Source of the DNA: Deltaproteobacteria bacterium
GTDB lineage: Bacteria; Desulfobacterota; GWC2-55-46
Direction: 5' to 3'
Length of the DNA stretch: 47,726 nucleotides
NCBI GenBank assembly: GCA_016218105.1
Contig: JACRET010000008.1
Location: 1-47,726, forward strand
In this document: positions 17,508 to 24,929 of the stretch, piece after piece
Layout of the letters: every line of letters begins with the position of its first letter
Position numbering within the stretch: the first letter of the stretch is position 1
Translations under genes and position numbers: made by a program
Notes under the pieces: model-generated
What the model was told of the DNA's origin: nothing
The model's database searches: none
Seen by the model: only the letters and a program-made list of their open reading frames with translations

Positions 17508-18530
17508 TTAGCCTTCCTGCTTTTGATTCTTGACCGTGATGCTCTTCTGGTACTGTATTACCGCCTTATTATGGTCCTTGAGGTTCCTTGAGAAGAAATG
17601 CGTCCCGTCATTCCTGGATACGAAATACAGATATTCTTCGTCGGCAGGGTAGAGCGCCGCTCTGATGGATGCCTTGCCGGGGTTTGCTATCGGCCCGGGC
17701 GGTAGCCCGTAGACTACATAGGTGTTGTAAGGTGTCCTGGTAAGGAGGTGCTTCTTTGTAAGATTACCGTCAAAACCCTGTATGTCATATATAACTGTGG
17801 GGTCGCTCTGCAGCTTTATCCCTTTCTTAAGCCTGTTGTGAAATACCGCTGATATAAGCTCTCTTTCATCTGCCGAGCCCGTCTCTTTTTCTATTATGGA
17901 AGCGATCGTCAAGACCTTCTTCATCGTAAGGCCCTTCTTCCTGGCGAGGTCGTTAAATTCAGGGAAGTATATTGACTTGAATTTTTCCACCATCCTCGTG
18001 ATGATCTCATCAGTCCCCATGCCCCTGGTAAACTCATATGTGTCGGGGAATAGGTAACCCTCCAGCGTCGCCCCCTCCATGCCCAGAGAGGCTACGAACC
18101 GCTTGTCAGTCGCCTTCTCGATAAAATCCCGTTCGGTCGCTAGACCGGCCTCTTTTAAAACCGCGGCCACGTCTTTTATGTTGTAACCCTCCGGTATTGT
18201 GATCAGGTGCCGTTTTACCCTTCCTTTTATGAGTATCTCAAGCACTTCCATAGGGGTCATCGCTCTATTGAATTCGTACTCGCCTGCCTTGATTTTTTTG
18301 TAAGCGCCAAGCAGGTTAGCGGCAAGGATGAGGCTGTCGGAGTCCCTTACGACACCGGCTTTTTCGAGATTTGCGGCAACAACGCGGAAGCTCATGCCCT
18401 TCTGGATATAGATGACACGGATGCCGCCTTCTCTGGAAGCCGGCGTATAGAACGTAATATAGAAATGGATGGCCAGCAGGCTCCCGGCCATCAAAAGAAA
18501 GAGGAGTATTGTTTCAAACCATTTGCGCAT
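17508..18530 (-). CDS. mltG: Endolytic murein transglycosylase MltG
   Basis: A 340-residue inner-membrane enzyme that cuts nascent peptidoglycan strands. One N-terminal transmembrane helix (about 5-25) is followed by a LysM-like part (about 35-110) and the YceG catalytic domain. The catalytic glutamate is Glu214 in ASIIEKETG; the supporting segments LEGYLFPDTYEF, LQSDPTVIYD, PYNTYVVYGLPPGPI and NPGKASI are all present. It lies 50 bases downstream of ruvX, a common bacterial pairing. Confidence 0.96.
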   Translation of the reverse strand: MRKWFETILLFLLMAGSLLAIHFYITFYTPASREGGIRVIYIQKGMSFRVVAANLEKAGVVRDSDSLILAANLLGAYKKIKAGEYEFNRAMTPMEVLEILIKGRVKRHLITIPEGYNIKDVAAVLKEAGLATERDFIEKATDKRFVASLGMEGATLEGYLFPDTYEFTRGMGTDEIITRMVEKFKSIYFPEFNDLARKKGLTMKKVLTIASIIEKETGSADERELISAVFHNRLKKGIKLQSDPTVIYDIQGFDGNLTKKHLLTRTPYNTYVVYGLPPGPIANPGKASIRAALYPADEEYLYFVSRNDGTHFFSRNLKDHNKAVIQYQKSITVKNQKQEG

Positions 18531-18580
18531 GAGGAAGTTTTGTATGCTGTCTGGCAGTAAGGAATGCCTTGTTTAAATGA

Positions 18581-19024
18581 TTAGCGGGTTCCGCCTTGAG
18601 AGCTGTCTGCAATCCTTCGGCTGTCAAGGTATCCCTGCAGGATATACGAGGCGGCCATTTTGTCTACAACCTCCTTCCTCTTTGCCCTGCTTATATCGCC
18701 TTCCAGAAGAACCCTGGTCACAGCTATGGTGGACAGCCGCTCATCCCAAGCTATTACCGGGAGTCCGGTCTCCGCTTTCAGGTCGTCTATGAACTTAAGC
18801 ATCACCTGTGACTGTGGGCCGAGCGTGCCGTCCATATTTACCGGCAGGCCAGCCACAATCGTTTCGATTGCGAATTCGCGGATTATCCTTTGGAGCTCCG
18901 CGAAGTCTTTGGCCTTGGATGTGCGCTTTATGGTCAAGAGAGGCTGGGCGGTGAGGGCGCCTTCATCGCTTACCGCTACACCGATGGTTTTCTTTCCTAC
19001 ATCCAGACCCATTATCCTCATCAT
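18581..19024 (-). CDS. ruvX: RuvX/YqgF family pre-16S rRNA nuclease or Holliday-junction resolvase-like protein
   Basis: A 147-residue RNase H-fold protein. It shows the metal-site strand MGLDVGKKTIGVAVSD, IVAGLPVNMDGTLGPQ, the WDERLSTIAV segment and a late KMAASYILQGYLD, all standard for YqgF. In E. coli it matures the 16S rRNA 5' end; resolvase activity is reported in other species. Two ATGs in tandem open the gene and either is possible. The likely operon is ruvX-mltG. Confidence 0.94.
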   Translation of the reverse strand: MMRIMGLDVGKKTIGVAVSDEGALTAQPLLTIKRTSKAKDFAELQRIIREFAIETIVAGLPVNMDGTLGPQSQVMLKFIDDLKAETGLPVIAWDERLSTIAVTRVLLEGDISRAKRKEVVDKMAASYILQGYLDSRRIADSSQGGTR

Positions 19025-19121
19025 TCAAAATATAACCTTTACACCCGGTTTATTCAAGGTATTTCTTGACTTTATGAAGGTCTTCGTATATCATCGAAAC
19101 TTGAAATTTCCTTTAGAGTCT

Positions 19122-19196
19122 GGGCGGTTAACTCAGCGGCAGAGTGCCACCTTCACACGGTGGAAGTCACTGGTTCAAATCCAGTACCGCCCACCA
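19122..19196 (+). tRNA. tRNA-Val (anticodon CAC)
   Basis: A complete cloverleaf can be drawn: acceptor GGGCGGT/ACCGCCC, D arm ACTC...GAGT, anticodon stem CCACC/GGTGG with loop TTCACAC (anticodon CAC, reading GUG), T arm ACTGG-TTCAAAT-CCAGT, discriminator A and encoded CCA. It has no long variable arm. It stands alone, divergent from ruvX. Confidence 0.95.
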
Positions 19197-19543
19197 ATCC
19201 AACTCACCCCCTCAATTTAAATTTTATCTAGTATTATTTTTTTTCACAATTAGAACAACTCCCAGGTAATATTTATAATGCCTATTGACACAGGTATCCA
19301 AAAGGTTTATAATTCAATAAATGTCAATGTTTAAGCCATGATAGGCTTAACACTGGGTGAGCAGCGACGCTCGGCCATTCTTAATCTGCGATTCTTCGAA
19401 CTGTCCGATATTCCCGCATTTTTTAGAATGACTCTTTCCACAAATCGGTTCCTACTCACTCCCTAACGGTTCTCAACGGCTTTTTTAAAAGCTCTAATCA
19501 TCTTCCTGGATATTAATATATTAATTTTTAAAGGAGACGTAAA
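19197..19543. other. Gene-free spacer with a consensus promoter and a long 5' leader
   Basis: It contains the promoter at 19285-19313, then about 225 bases before the regulator. A small hairpin TAAGCC/GGCTTA lies at about 19333-19350, and a 14-bp AT-only palindrome at 19512-19525 just before the ribosome binding site. Read on the minus strand it gives arginine-rich fragments broken by a stop, so no gene is called. An unidentified small RNA in the leader is possible. Confidence 0.5.
19285..19313 (+). promoter_or_regulatory. Perfect-consensus sigma-70 promoter
   Basis: TTGACA (19285-19290), a 17-base spacer and TATAAT (19308-19313): the only full-consensus promoter noticed in the window. It points to the CI-like regulator at 19544, about 225 bases downstream. 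Confidence 0.85.
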
Positions 19544-20041
19544 ATGGGTGTTAGCTATTCAGATATTATTGAAAGGATGCGGTGGGCCGGCAAGCTTAAA
19601 AACGACTCAGCCGTTGCGAGAGTTCTGGGCGTAACACCTCAGGCCCTTTCCAACTATAAGAAAAGGGGAGAGATGCCCACAGACCTGGTTTTAAGGTTTG
19701 CGAACATATACGGACTCTCGGTAGACTGGCTTATAACAGGCGAAGGGGAGATGTACAAGGCAGCCGGACGGAGCGCTGAGTACAAATCATCATACATGAT
19801 AGCAGCCGAAGAAACTCCGGCCTATGGCAAGGACGCTAAAGAGTACGGCAGGGTGCCGGATGTAGCGGCGCTTAGCGCGGACGAGATCATCTATGTCGGC
19901 AAGCTTCTTAAAATCCTCCGCGGGCCGAACAAGAGCACTGCCTCGGCTATCAAGTACAGTGTAGACGCTTTCTTAAAAGCCGCTGAACAGCCGGTCGAGA
20001 CCGTTTACCCCGAAGGCGGGGAAAAAGAGACAAAGAATTAA
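19544..20041 (+). CDS. CI-repressor-type helix-turn-helix regulator without protease domain
   Basis: A 165-residue DNA-binding protein. Residues about 1-70 match the phage CI-type helix-turn-helix domain: SAVARVLGVTPQALSNYKKRGEMPTDL then FANIYGLSVDWLITGEGEMY. Unlike lambda CI or LexA it has no S24 autocleavage domain; the rest is a short helical tail with no recognised fold. The strong promoter, AAGGAG ribosome binding site and own terminator show an independently expressed gene. It sits near tRNA-Val, a usual phage integration spot, but no integrase, phage gene or att repeat is seen, so it may be a domesticated regulator. The target is unknown; the palindrome at 19512-19525 could be its own operator. 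Confidence 0.85.
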   Translation: MGVSYSDIIERMRWAGKLKNDSAVARVLGVTPQALSNYKKRGEMPTDLVLRFANIYGLSVDWLITGEGEMYKAAGRSAEYKSSYMIAAEETPAYGKDAKEYGRVPDVAALSADEIIYVGKLLKILRGPNKSTASAIKYSVDAFLKAAEQPVETVYPEGGEKETKN

Positions 20042-20056
20042 TCTACCTTCCACAAA

Positions 20057-20088
20057 AGCCGTCAGGCGTTCTGGCGGCTTTTTTTTAT
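20057..20088 (+). terminator. Rho-independent terminator after the CI-like gene
   Basis: AGCCGTCAG and CTGGCGGCT (20057-20065, 20071-20079; one G-T pair) followed by eight or more Ts. Confidence 0.9.
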
Positions 20089-20140
20089 TTGAAGCTCCCC
20101 GCGACAAGCCGCGGGGAATGCGCTCGCTATGCATGTTCAA
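20088..20140 (+). repeat. Dispersed hairpin repeat, family A
   Basis: TTTGAAGCTCCCCGCG, then GCCGCGGGGAATGCGC, TCGCTATGCATG and TTCAAA. Its outer bases TTTGAA and TTCAAA are again inverted, as ATTGAA and TTCAAT are at 15939. It abuts the upstream terminator. Confidence 0.85.
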
Positions 20141-20269
20141 ACCCACGCCAGGGCTTAAGCCCAGGCGTATCCCAACCGGCTTTTTAAAAAACCAACCGAT
20201 CGCTTTTGTCAGCTGCTTAAAAATGCCCGACCACTCTTCGTTTGCAGGATTACGGAAGAATTCTCTTTA

Positions 20270-20298
20270 TTGACCAAACCCGATCTATATGTTATTTT
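20270..20298 (+). promoter_or_regulatory. Candidate promoter for the chorismate lyase gene
   Basis: TTGACC (20270-20275), a 17-base spacer and TATTTT (20293-20298). The expected start (about 20305) is right before the ATG at 20307, so this too predicts a leaderless mRNA. Confidence 0.5.
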
Positions 20299-20306
20299 CA
20301 GAACTT

Positions 20307-20915
20307 ATGCCTATTGATTTTTCGTATACCCTTCTTAAAGGTTGGTTCAACGCCGAAGAGGAAAGGGACAGGCCCGAGCTATCGGGACTGCTGCCGCACC
20401 AGAAGCTCCTCCTCCTTTCGGACGGCTCTATGACCTTGGACCTCGAACTCCTTTGGAGATCGATGGTAGAGGTAGAGGTCAAGTTCCAGGGTATAACGGG
20501 GTTATCGAAAGAGGCTGCGGCCTACCTTGAAGAGGAGCCGGAGAAGGAAGCCCTTGAACGAGAGGTATGGCTGACCGTGGAAGATAAAAAGCTGGTCTAC
20601 GCGCATTCTGTCATCCCGCTAGACAGGATTGAGCAGGGTTTGCTCGATGAGCTTAAAAAAACGCCGGATGAGCCGCTTGGCAGGGTTCTGAACTCAAAGA
20701 AGATATTCTTTTCAAAAAAAAAGCTCGAGGTCGGCCTCGTCGCCTGCAAGAGCGCGTAGATAGACCTGAACATCGACGAGAACACCCCTCTCATAGCAAG
20801 ACGCTACATCCTCTTCAATAACAGCAGCCCGGCGAACTGGGTCATAAAGGCCGGAGTTACGGAGATCTTCAGCCCAGAGATAATCTCAAGCAGGTTCTTA
20901 AAAAACAGGAAATGA
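20307..20915 (+). pseudogene. Chorismate lyase-like (UbiC/DUF98) gene interrupted by one in-frame TAG
   Basis: Chorismate lyase makes 4-hydroxybenzoate and pyruvate from chorismate, the first step of benzoquinone synthesis. The frame reads LLLLSDGSMT, REVWLTVEDKKLVYAHSVIPL, then LGRVLNSKKIFF, a TAG at 20757-20759, then IDLNIDENTPLIARRY and NWVIKAGVTEIFSPEI to TGA at 20913. The part after the TAG aligns with the end of E. coli UbiC, and the Glu of TEIF corresponds to its active-site Glu, so termination at the TAG would remove the active site. No frameshift or other damage is seen. The position of E. coli Arg91 (AGRTVVP) is His here (YAHSVIP), which may be normal in this branch. The gene overlaps ubiA by ATGA. 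An upstream ATG at 20289 is possible, but the promoter favours 20307. It could be a pseudogene, a read-through gene or a sequence error. Confidence 0.8.
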
Positions 20916-21787
20916 GCTCAGAGACCTTATCCGCAAAAAAACTGATAGCGATATCAGACCTCATCAGGCTTCCCAGGTAGCAGGGCACATTGCTTGTGCT
21001 CTGGCCGACGCTCTGGTCTCTCTTCATGGCGTCTGACGGCGCGCCTGCGGCTAAAAATCTCATCATTTTCATACTCGGGACTTTTCTTATGCGAAGCGCG
21101 GGGTGCGCCATTAACGACATAGCGGACAGGAACTTTGACGGCCATGTGGAGAGGACAAAGACCAGGCCGCTCGCCAACGGCAGGCTTAACGTGCGCGAAG
21201 CGCTCTTCGTTTTCCTTACGCTATCGGCCCTCGCGTTTATACTGGTCCTGTTCTTAAACCCGTTCACAGTGCTTTTATCGATAATCGGCATAATACTCGC
21301 CTCTATATATCCGTTTGTAAAAAGGGTCAGCCACTGGCCGCAGGCCGTGCTCGGCATGGCGTTTGGCTGGGGCGCGATAATGGCGTGGGCCGCTGTCAGG
21401 AACGCGCTTGATATTATCCCCTTCCTGATATTTTTTGCGAATATCTTATGGTCTATCGCTTATGATACAATCTACGCGCTGATGGACAAAGAAGATGATA
21501 TAAAGATAGGCGTAAAATCCACGGCCCTACTCTTTGGCAGGCACGTCTACAAGGCTCTGGTAATCCTGTATGCGGGGGTTGCGGCCGCGCTCGCCCTCGC
21601 CGGATGGATGCGGTCGATGGGCGCGCTCTTCTATATCGGGGTCGGGCTCGGGCTTATAGCGTTTTTATTAGTAGTGTCTTCGATAAGGAAAAACCCGACA
21701 CGTGATTCGGCGTTTAAGGGATTTACGGCAAACGCCCTGCTCGGCGGGATGATACTCCTTTTTGTTATTCTGGATCTGAATCTTTAA
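20912..21787 (+). pseudogene. ubiA: UbiA-type 4-hydroxybenzoate prenyltransferase with an in-frame TAG at codon 23
   Basis: This integral-membrane enzyme attaches the polyprenyl tail to 4-hydroxybenzoate. From the ATG at 20912 the frame gives MSSETLSAKKLIAISDL and IRLPR, a TAG at 20978-20980, then QGTLLVLWPTLWSLF and an intact protein to 21787. The usual N-terminal motif (for example RTDKPIG in E. coli) continues across the TAG. Both prenyl-diphosphate and magnesium motifs are intact: NDIADRNFDGHVERTKTRPL and YDTIYALMDKEDDIKIGVKST. About eight hydrophobic helices follow. A TTG at 20990 could restart translation and give a 265-residue form lacking the conserved N-terminal helix, but it has no ribosome binding site and lies inside the motif. 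The original codon may have been CAG (Gln), one transition away; that is a guess. The gene is coupled to the lyase and followed by ubiD. Confidence 0.85.
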
Positions 21788-21798
21788 CAGGGAATTTT

Positions 21799-23256
21799 AT
21801 GGCCTATAACGATCTTCGGGACTTCCTCGATACCCTTGAGAAAAAAGGACTGCTTAAAAGGGTTCAGACCGAGGTAGACCCGATACTTGAAATCGCCGAG
21901 ATACAGGACAGGCTTGTCAAGAACGGCGGCCCCGCCATATTTTTTGAAAAGGTCAAGGGGCATAAGATGCCGGTAGTCGGCAATCTCTTCGGCACGCGCG
22001 AAAGGGTCGCGCTTGGGCTCGGCGTGGAAGAGTCTGAGCTTAGGGAGATCGGGGAATTTATCGCCCTGCTGCAGCGGCCCCAGCCGCCTGAAGGCCTCTG
22101 GGACGCTGTCAAGAAGATACCCTTCTTCGGAAAGATACTGACGCTCGGCCCCAAGACCGTGAGATCCGGCGAGTGCCAGGAGATAGTGCATATCGGGGAC
22201 GAGGCTGACCTGTCCTCCATACCTATTATAAAATGCTGGCCAAAGGACGCGGCCCCTCTTATTACATGGCCGCTCGTTATTACTCAAAGCCCGGAAGGCG
22301 GCCCATATAATGTCGGGGTCTACAGGATGCAATACCTCGACAGAAAGCGGGCCATCATGCGCTGGCTCAAGCACAGGGGCGGGGCAACCCACCAGAGGCT
22401 ATGGGAAAAAGAAGGCCGTCCGATGCCCGTTGCCGTGGCTATCGGCGCTGACCCGGCGACGATTATCGCCGCGGTGACGCCGGTACCCGAGGATGTGGGA
22501 GAGTTTCACTTCGCCGGCATACTCCGTAAAAAGGCGATAGAGCTCGTCGAATGCAAGACCATCCCCCTGAAAGTCCCTGCCTCGGCGGAGATAATCCTCG
22601 AGGGGGAGATACGCCACGAAGACACGGCGCCGGAGGGGCCGTTCGGGGACCACACAGGGTATTACAACTCCGCCGAGCCTTTTCCGGTATTTCATTTGAA
22701 GGCGATAACCAGCAGGAAAAACCCGCTCTACCTTACGACCATCACGGGCAGGCCCCCGAAGGAAGACGCTGTAATAGGAACGGTATTAAACAACATCTAC
22801 CTGCCCTCTTTGAAGCTTCAGTTCCCGGAGGTGGTGGATTTCAGCTTGCCTATGGAAGCCGTATCTTACAGGATAGCGGTCGTATCGATCAGGAAAGAAT
22901 ACCCCGGACACGCCCGGCGGCTCATGATGGGCATATGGGGGGTCTTAAAGCAGTTCATGTATGTAAAATACATCATCATCGTGGATGAAGACATAGACGT
23001 CCACAACTGGGCGGATGTGATCTGGGCGATATCGACGAGGGTTGACCCGAAGAGGGACACCCTGATAATCGAAAATACGCCGATAGATTACCTTGATTTC
23101 TCTTCTCCTGTAGACAACCTCGGCAGCAAAATGGGGATAGACGCAACGAGCAAGGCCCCGCCCGAAGTATCCCGCAAGTGGGGAGAGAAGATGGAGATGG
23201 ACAAGGCCATAGTAGACCTCGTGGACAGGAAGTGGAAGGACTACGGGATAGAATAA
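21799..23256 (+). CDS. ubiD: UbiD-family prenylated-FMN-dependent decarboxylase
   Basis: A 485-residue enzyme expected to remove the carboxyl group of polyprenyl-4-hydroxybenzoate. Family signatures are NLFGTRERVALGLG, GPYNVGVYRMQ, the HRGGATHQRLWE segment, the active-site stretch EGEIRHEDTAPEGPFGDHTGYY, and VDEDIDVHNW near the C-terminus. Length matches E. coli UbiD (497). It needs prenyl-FMN from a UbiX-type enzyme, which is not in the window. AGGGA precedes the ATG; it begins 11 bases after the ubiA stop and is clearly in the same operon. Confidence 0.95.
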   Translation: MAYNDLRDFLDTLEKKGLLKRVQTEVDPILEIAEIQDRLVKNGGPAIFFEKVKGHKMPVVGNLFGTRERVALGLGVEESELREIGEFIALLQRPQPPEGLWDAVKKIPFFGKILTLGPKTVRSGECQEIVHIGDEADLSSIPIIKCWPKDAAPLITWPLVITQSPEGGPYNVGVYRMQYLDRKRAIMRWLKHRGGATHQRLWEKEGRPMPVAVAIGADPATIIAAVTPVPEDVGEFHFAGILRKKAIELVECKTIPLKVPASAEIILEGEIRHEDTAPEGPFGDHTGYYNSAEPFPVFHLKAITSRKNPLYLTTITGRPPKEDAVIGTVLNNIYLPSLKLQFPEVVDFSLPMEAVSYRIAVVSIRKEYPGHARRLMMGIWGVLKQFMYVKYIIIVDEDIDVHNWADVIWAISTRVDPKRDTLIIENTPIDYLDFSSPVDNLGSKMGIDATSKAPPEVSRKWGEKMEMDKAIVDLVDRKWKDYGIE

Positions 23257-23540
23257 ACTACCCCTGAGGCGCTTTGTATTGTTTTACATAAACCGGGGGT
23301 ATTGCGCAGAGAGCATAAAGGAGAGCGAGCGACCGGGCTTCAGTTCCCCTCAGTTCGAAGGGAGTGAGCTCGACAGCGAACGGAGTAATACCCCGAGAGA
23401 GCGCGGCAGCGCGCAAAAAGGCCTTTCTGTAAAAGTGCGGCGATATTAGATCCTGAAACAAATGAAAAGATTTCTCTCCCTTCGATACAGGCGGGAGGTG
23501 ATTACGGGGAGCGTGAGAAGTTATCTCACCATAAAAGACC
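23257..23540. other. 284-base spacer between ubiD and ubiG
   Basis: It is filled by an inverted family B copy and about 90 bases of unique sequence. No terminator is obvious, so ubiG may still be co-transcribed with ubiD. Confidence 0.6.
23280..23446 (+). repeat. Dispersed structured repeat, family B, copy 3 (inverted relative to the others)
   Basis: GGGGTATTGCG, GCATAAAGGAGAGCGAGC, GGGCTTCAGTTC, GGGAGTGAGCTCGACAGC, TAATACCCC and GCGCGGCAGCGCGC occur in the same order as in the minus-strand copies at 1119 and 17205. It sits inside the ubiD-ubiG interval. Confidence 0.85.
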
Positions 23541-24227
23541 ATGACGACAGAATCACAGAAGTTTGAAAAATTTGGACAGGAGTGGTGGAACCCTGCGGGC
23601 AGGCTGTTTTCGCTCCACAGGATAAACCCGTTAAGGTTTGAATACTTCTCAAGTAAGTGCGCTGACCTGCAAGGGAAAGCCGTCCTTGATATAGGCTGCG
23701 GAGGCGGGCTGCTTTCAGAGGAGTTCGCAAAGAAGGGCGCGCGCGTGACCGGCATCGACCTCTCGCCAGTGGCCGTAGAGACCGCAAAAAAACACTCTGT
23801 CGAATCGGGCCTTGAGATAGAATACAAGCTGTCCTCGCCCGCACAGCTCCTTGAAAAAAATCCGGAGCCCTTTGATATTATCATCTGCGCTGAGGTGCTT
23901 GAGCATGTAGATGACCTGAGAGGATTTCTTCGCGACTCATTAAGGATGCTTAAGCCCGGGGGGCTTTTCTTTTTCGGGACTATCAACAAGACAGTAAAGG
24001 CGCGTCTCCTCGCCATATTCGTAGCCGAGGATGTTATCGGGATGGTGCCGCAGGGCACGCACGACTACCAGAGGTTCATCCGGCCCTCGTTGCTCAAGGA
24101 AATACTTGAGGAGAACGGAGTGGAGATGACGGAGCTTAAAGGCATGTCGTACGACCCATTGAGGCTTGAGTTCAAGCTCTCCAACGACACCTCCGTAAAT
24201 TATCTCGGGTACGCCAAAAAGAAATAG
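23541..24227 (+). CDS. ubiG: UbiG-type quinone O-methyltransferase
   Basis: A 228-residue SAM-dependent methyltransferase. It has the UbiG opening (FGQEWWNPAG...LHRINPLRFEYF), motif I VLDIGCGGGLLSEEFA (48-63), VTGIDLSPVAVE, EVLEHVDDL, and the UbiG-specific membrane-contact and C-terminal segments FVAEDVIGMVPQGTHDYQRFIRP and VNYLGYA. UbiG methylates two hydroxyl groups during ubiquinone synthesis, which points to an O-methylated benzoquinone. It ends in TAG. It lies 284 bases after ubiD because of an inserted repeat. No hydroxylase (UbiI/F/H, UbiU/V or Coq7) is in the window. Confidence 0.93.
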   Translation: MTTESQKFEKFGQEWWNPAGRLFSLHRINPLRFEYFSSKCADLQGKAVLDIGCGGGLLSEEFAKKGARVTGIDLSPVAVETAKKHSVESGLEIEYKLSSPAQLLEKNPEPFDIIICAEVLEHVDDLRGFLRDSLRMLKPGGLFFFGTINKTVKARLLAIFVAEDVIGMVPQGTHDYQRFIRPSLLKEILEENGVEMTELKGMSYDPLRLEFKLSNDTSVNYLGYAKKK

Positions 24228-24264
24228 ATCCTCCAACCTCGTCAAGGCGATTATCCTTCAGCGT

Positions 24265-24885
24265 ATGCTTACGTTTAAAACAAAAACATTCAAGCCTTTG
24301 GAGGTTATATTTGAAGAAGGCGACAGCGGCGAGCGCGCCTATATTCTCAGGGAAGGCAGCGTCGAGATATCGATTAAAACCGGGGATGAAAGCTATGTGC
24401 TTTCTGTTTTGAAGCCGGTTACGGTCTTTGGCGAGATCGCCCTGCTCCTCGACAGCAGGAGGACCGCCACCGCCAAAGCCCTTGAGCGCACCGAGGTGAT
24501 TGAGATAGACAGAGAGGCCTTAGACAGCTATATCGAAAAGTCACCTCTGGTCATATCGACTATTTTAAGAGCCCTGGTCGAGCGTCTTAAAAATACCGAT
24601 GAGAAATTGTCAAAGGGCAGGGACTTGTACCGCGGGGTCTGCGAAAGGCTCCATGACCTTTCCCTGCAGATAAGATTCCACGAAGGTATCGATTATGAAA
24701 AGGCGGCAGATGACATCGCTTGCGCGCTCAATGTTGAAAAGAACGCCGTGGAGGAAAAACTCGGATTGCTTGAGGTATTAAACCTTATAGAAATAAAGAT
24801 ACATGAAGCCGGCAGGGTGATATATCTACAGCGCCAGGATGAATTTCTGAAAAAAGCCCTTAAGATCTATCAAGCCCTTTTGTGA
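24265..24885 (+). CDS. Cyclic nucleotide-binding (Crp-like) protein with atypical C-terminal domain
   Basis: A 206-residue protein. Residues about 1-120 form a cNMP-binding beta-roll with GDSGERAYILREGSVEI and the phosphate cassette FGEIALLLDSRRTATAKAL. Glu and Arg of the cassette are present, so nucleotide binding is plausible. The rest is helical and could be a winged helix (DDIACALNVEKNAVEEKLGLLEVLNLI), but lacks the usual Crp helix-turn-helix signature. It follows ubiG by 37 bases, so it may belong to the same transcript. It could be a transcription factor or a signal-binding adaptor. Confidence 0.8.
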   Translation: MLTFKTKTFKPLEVIFEEGDSGERAYILREGSVEISIKTGDESYVLSVLKPVTVFGEIALLLDSRRTATAKALERTEVIEIDREALDSYIEKSPLVISTILRALVERLKNTDEKLSKGRDLYRGVCERLHDLSLQIRFHEGIDYEKAADDIACALNVEKNAVEEKLGLLEVLNLIEIKIHEAGRVIYLQRQDEFLKKALKIYQALL

Positions 24886-24929
24886 GCCTCCCAAGGCAGG
24901 CTTCCTTGTCTTGAACCTCAGTGAAGAGC

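Noticed and set aside
19122-20041. Prophage or integrative island at tRNA-Val
   Set aside because: A CI-type regulator is close, but no integrase, phage structural gene or repeated tRNA end is seen in the window.
20990-21787. TTG at 20990 as the natural ubiA start
   Set aside because: It lies inside the conserved N-terminal motif with no ribosome binding site, while the upstream ATG overlaps the lyase stop and gives matching sequence up to the TAG.
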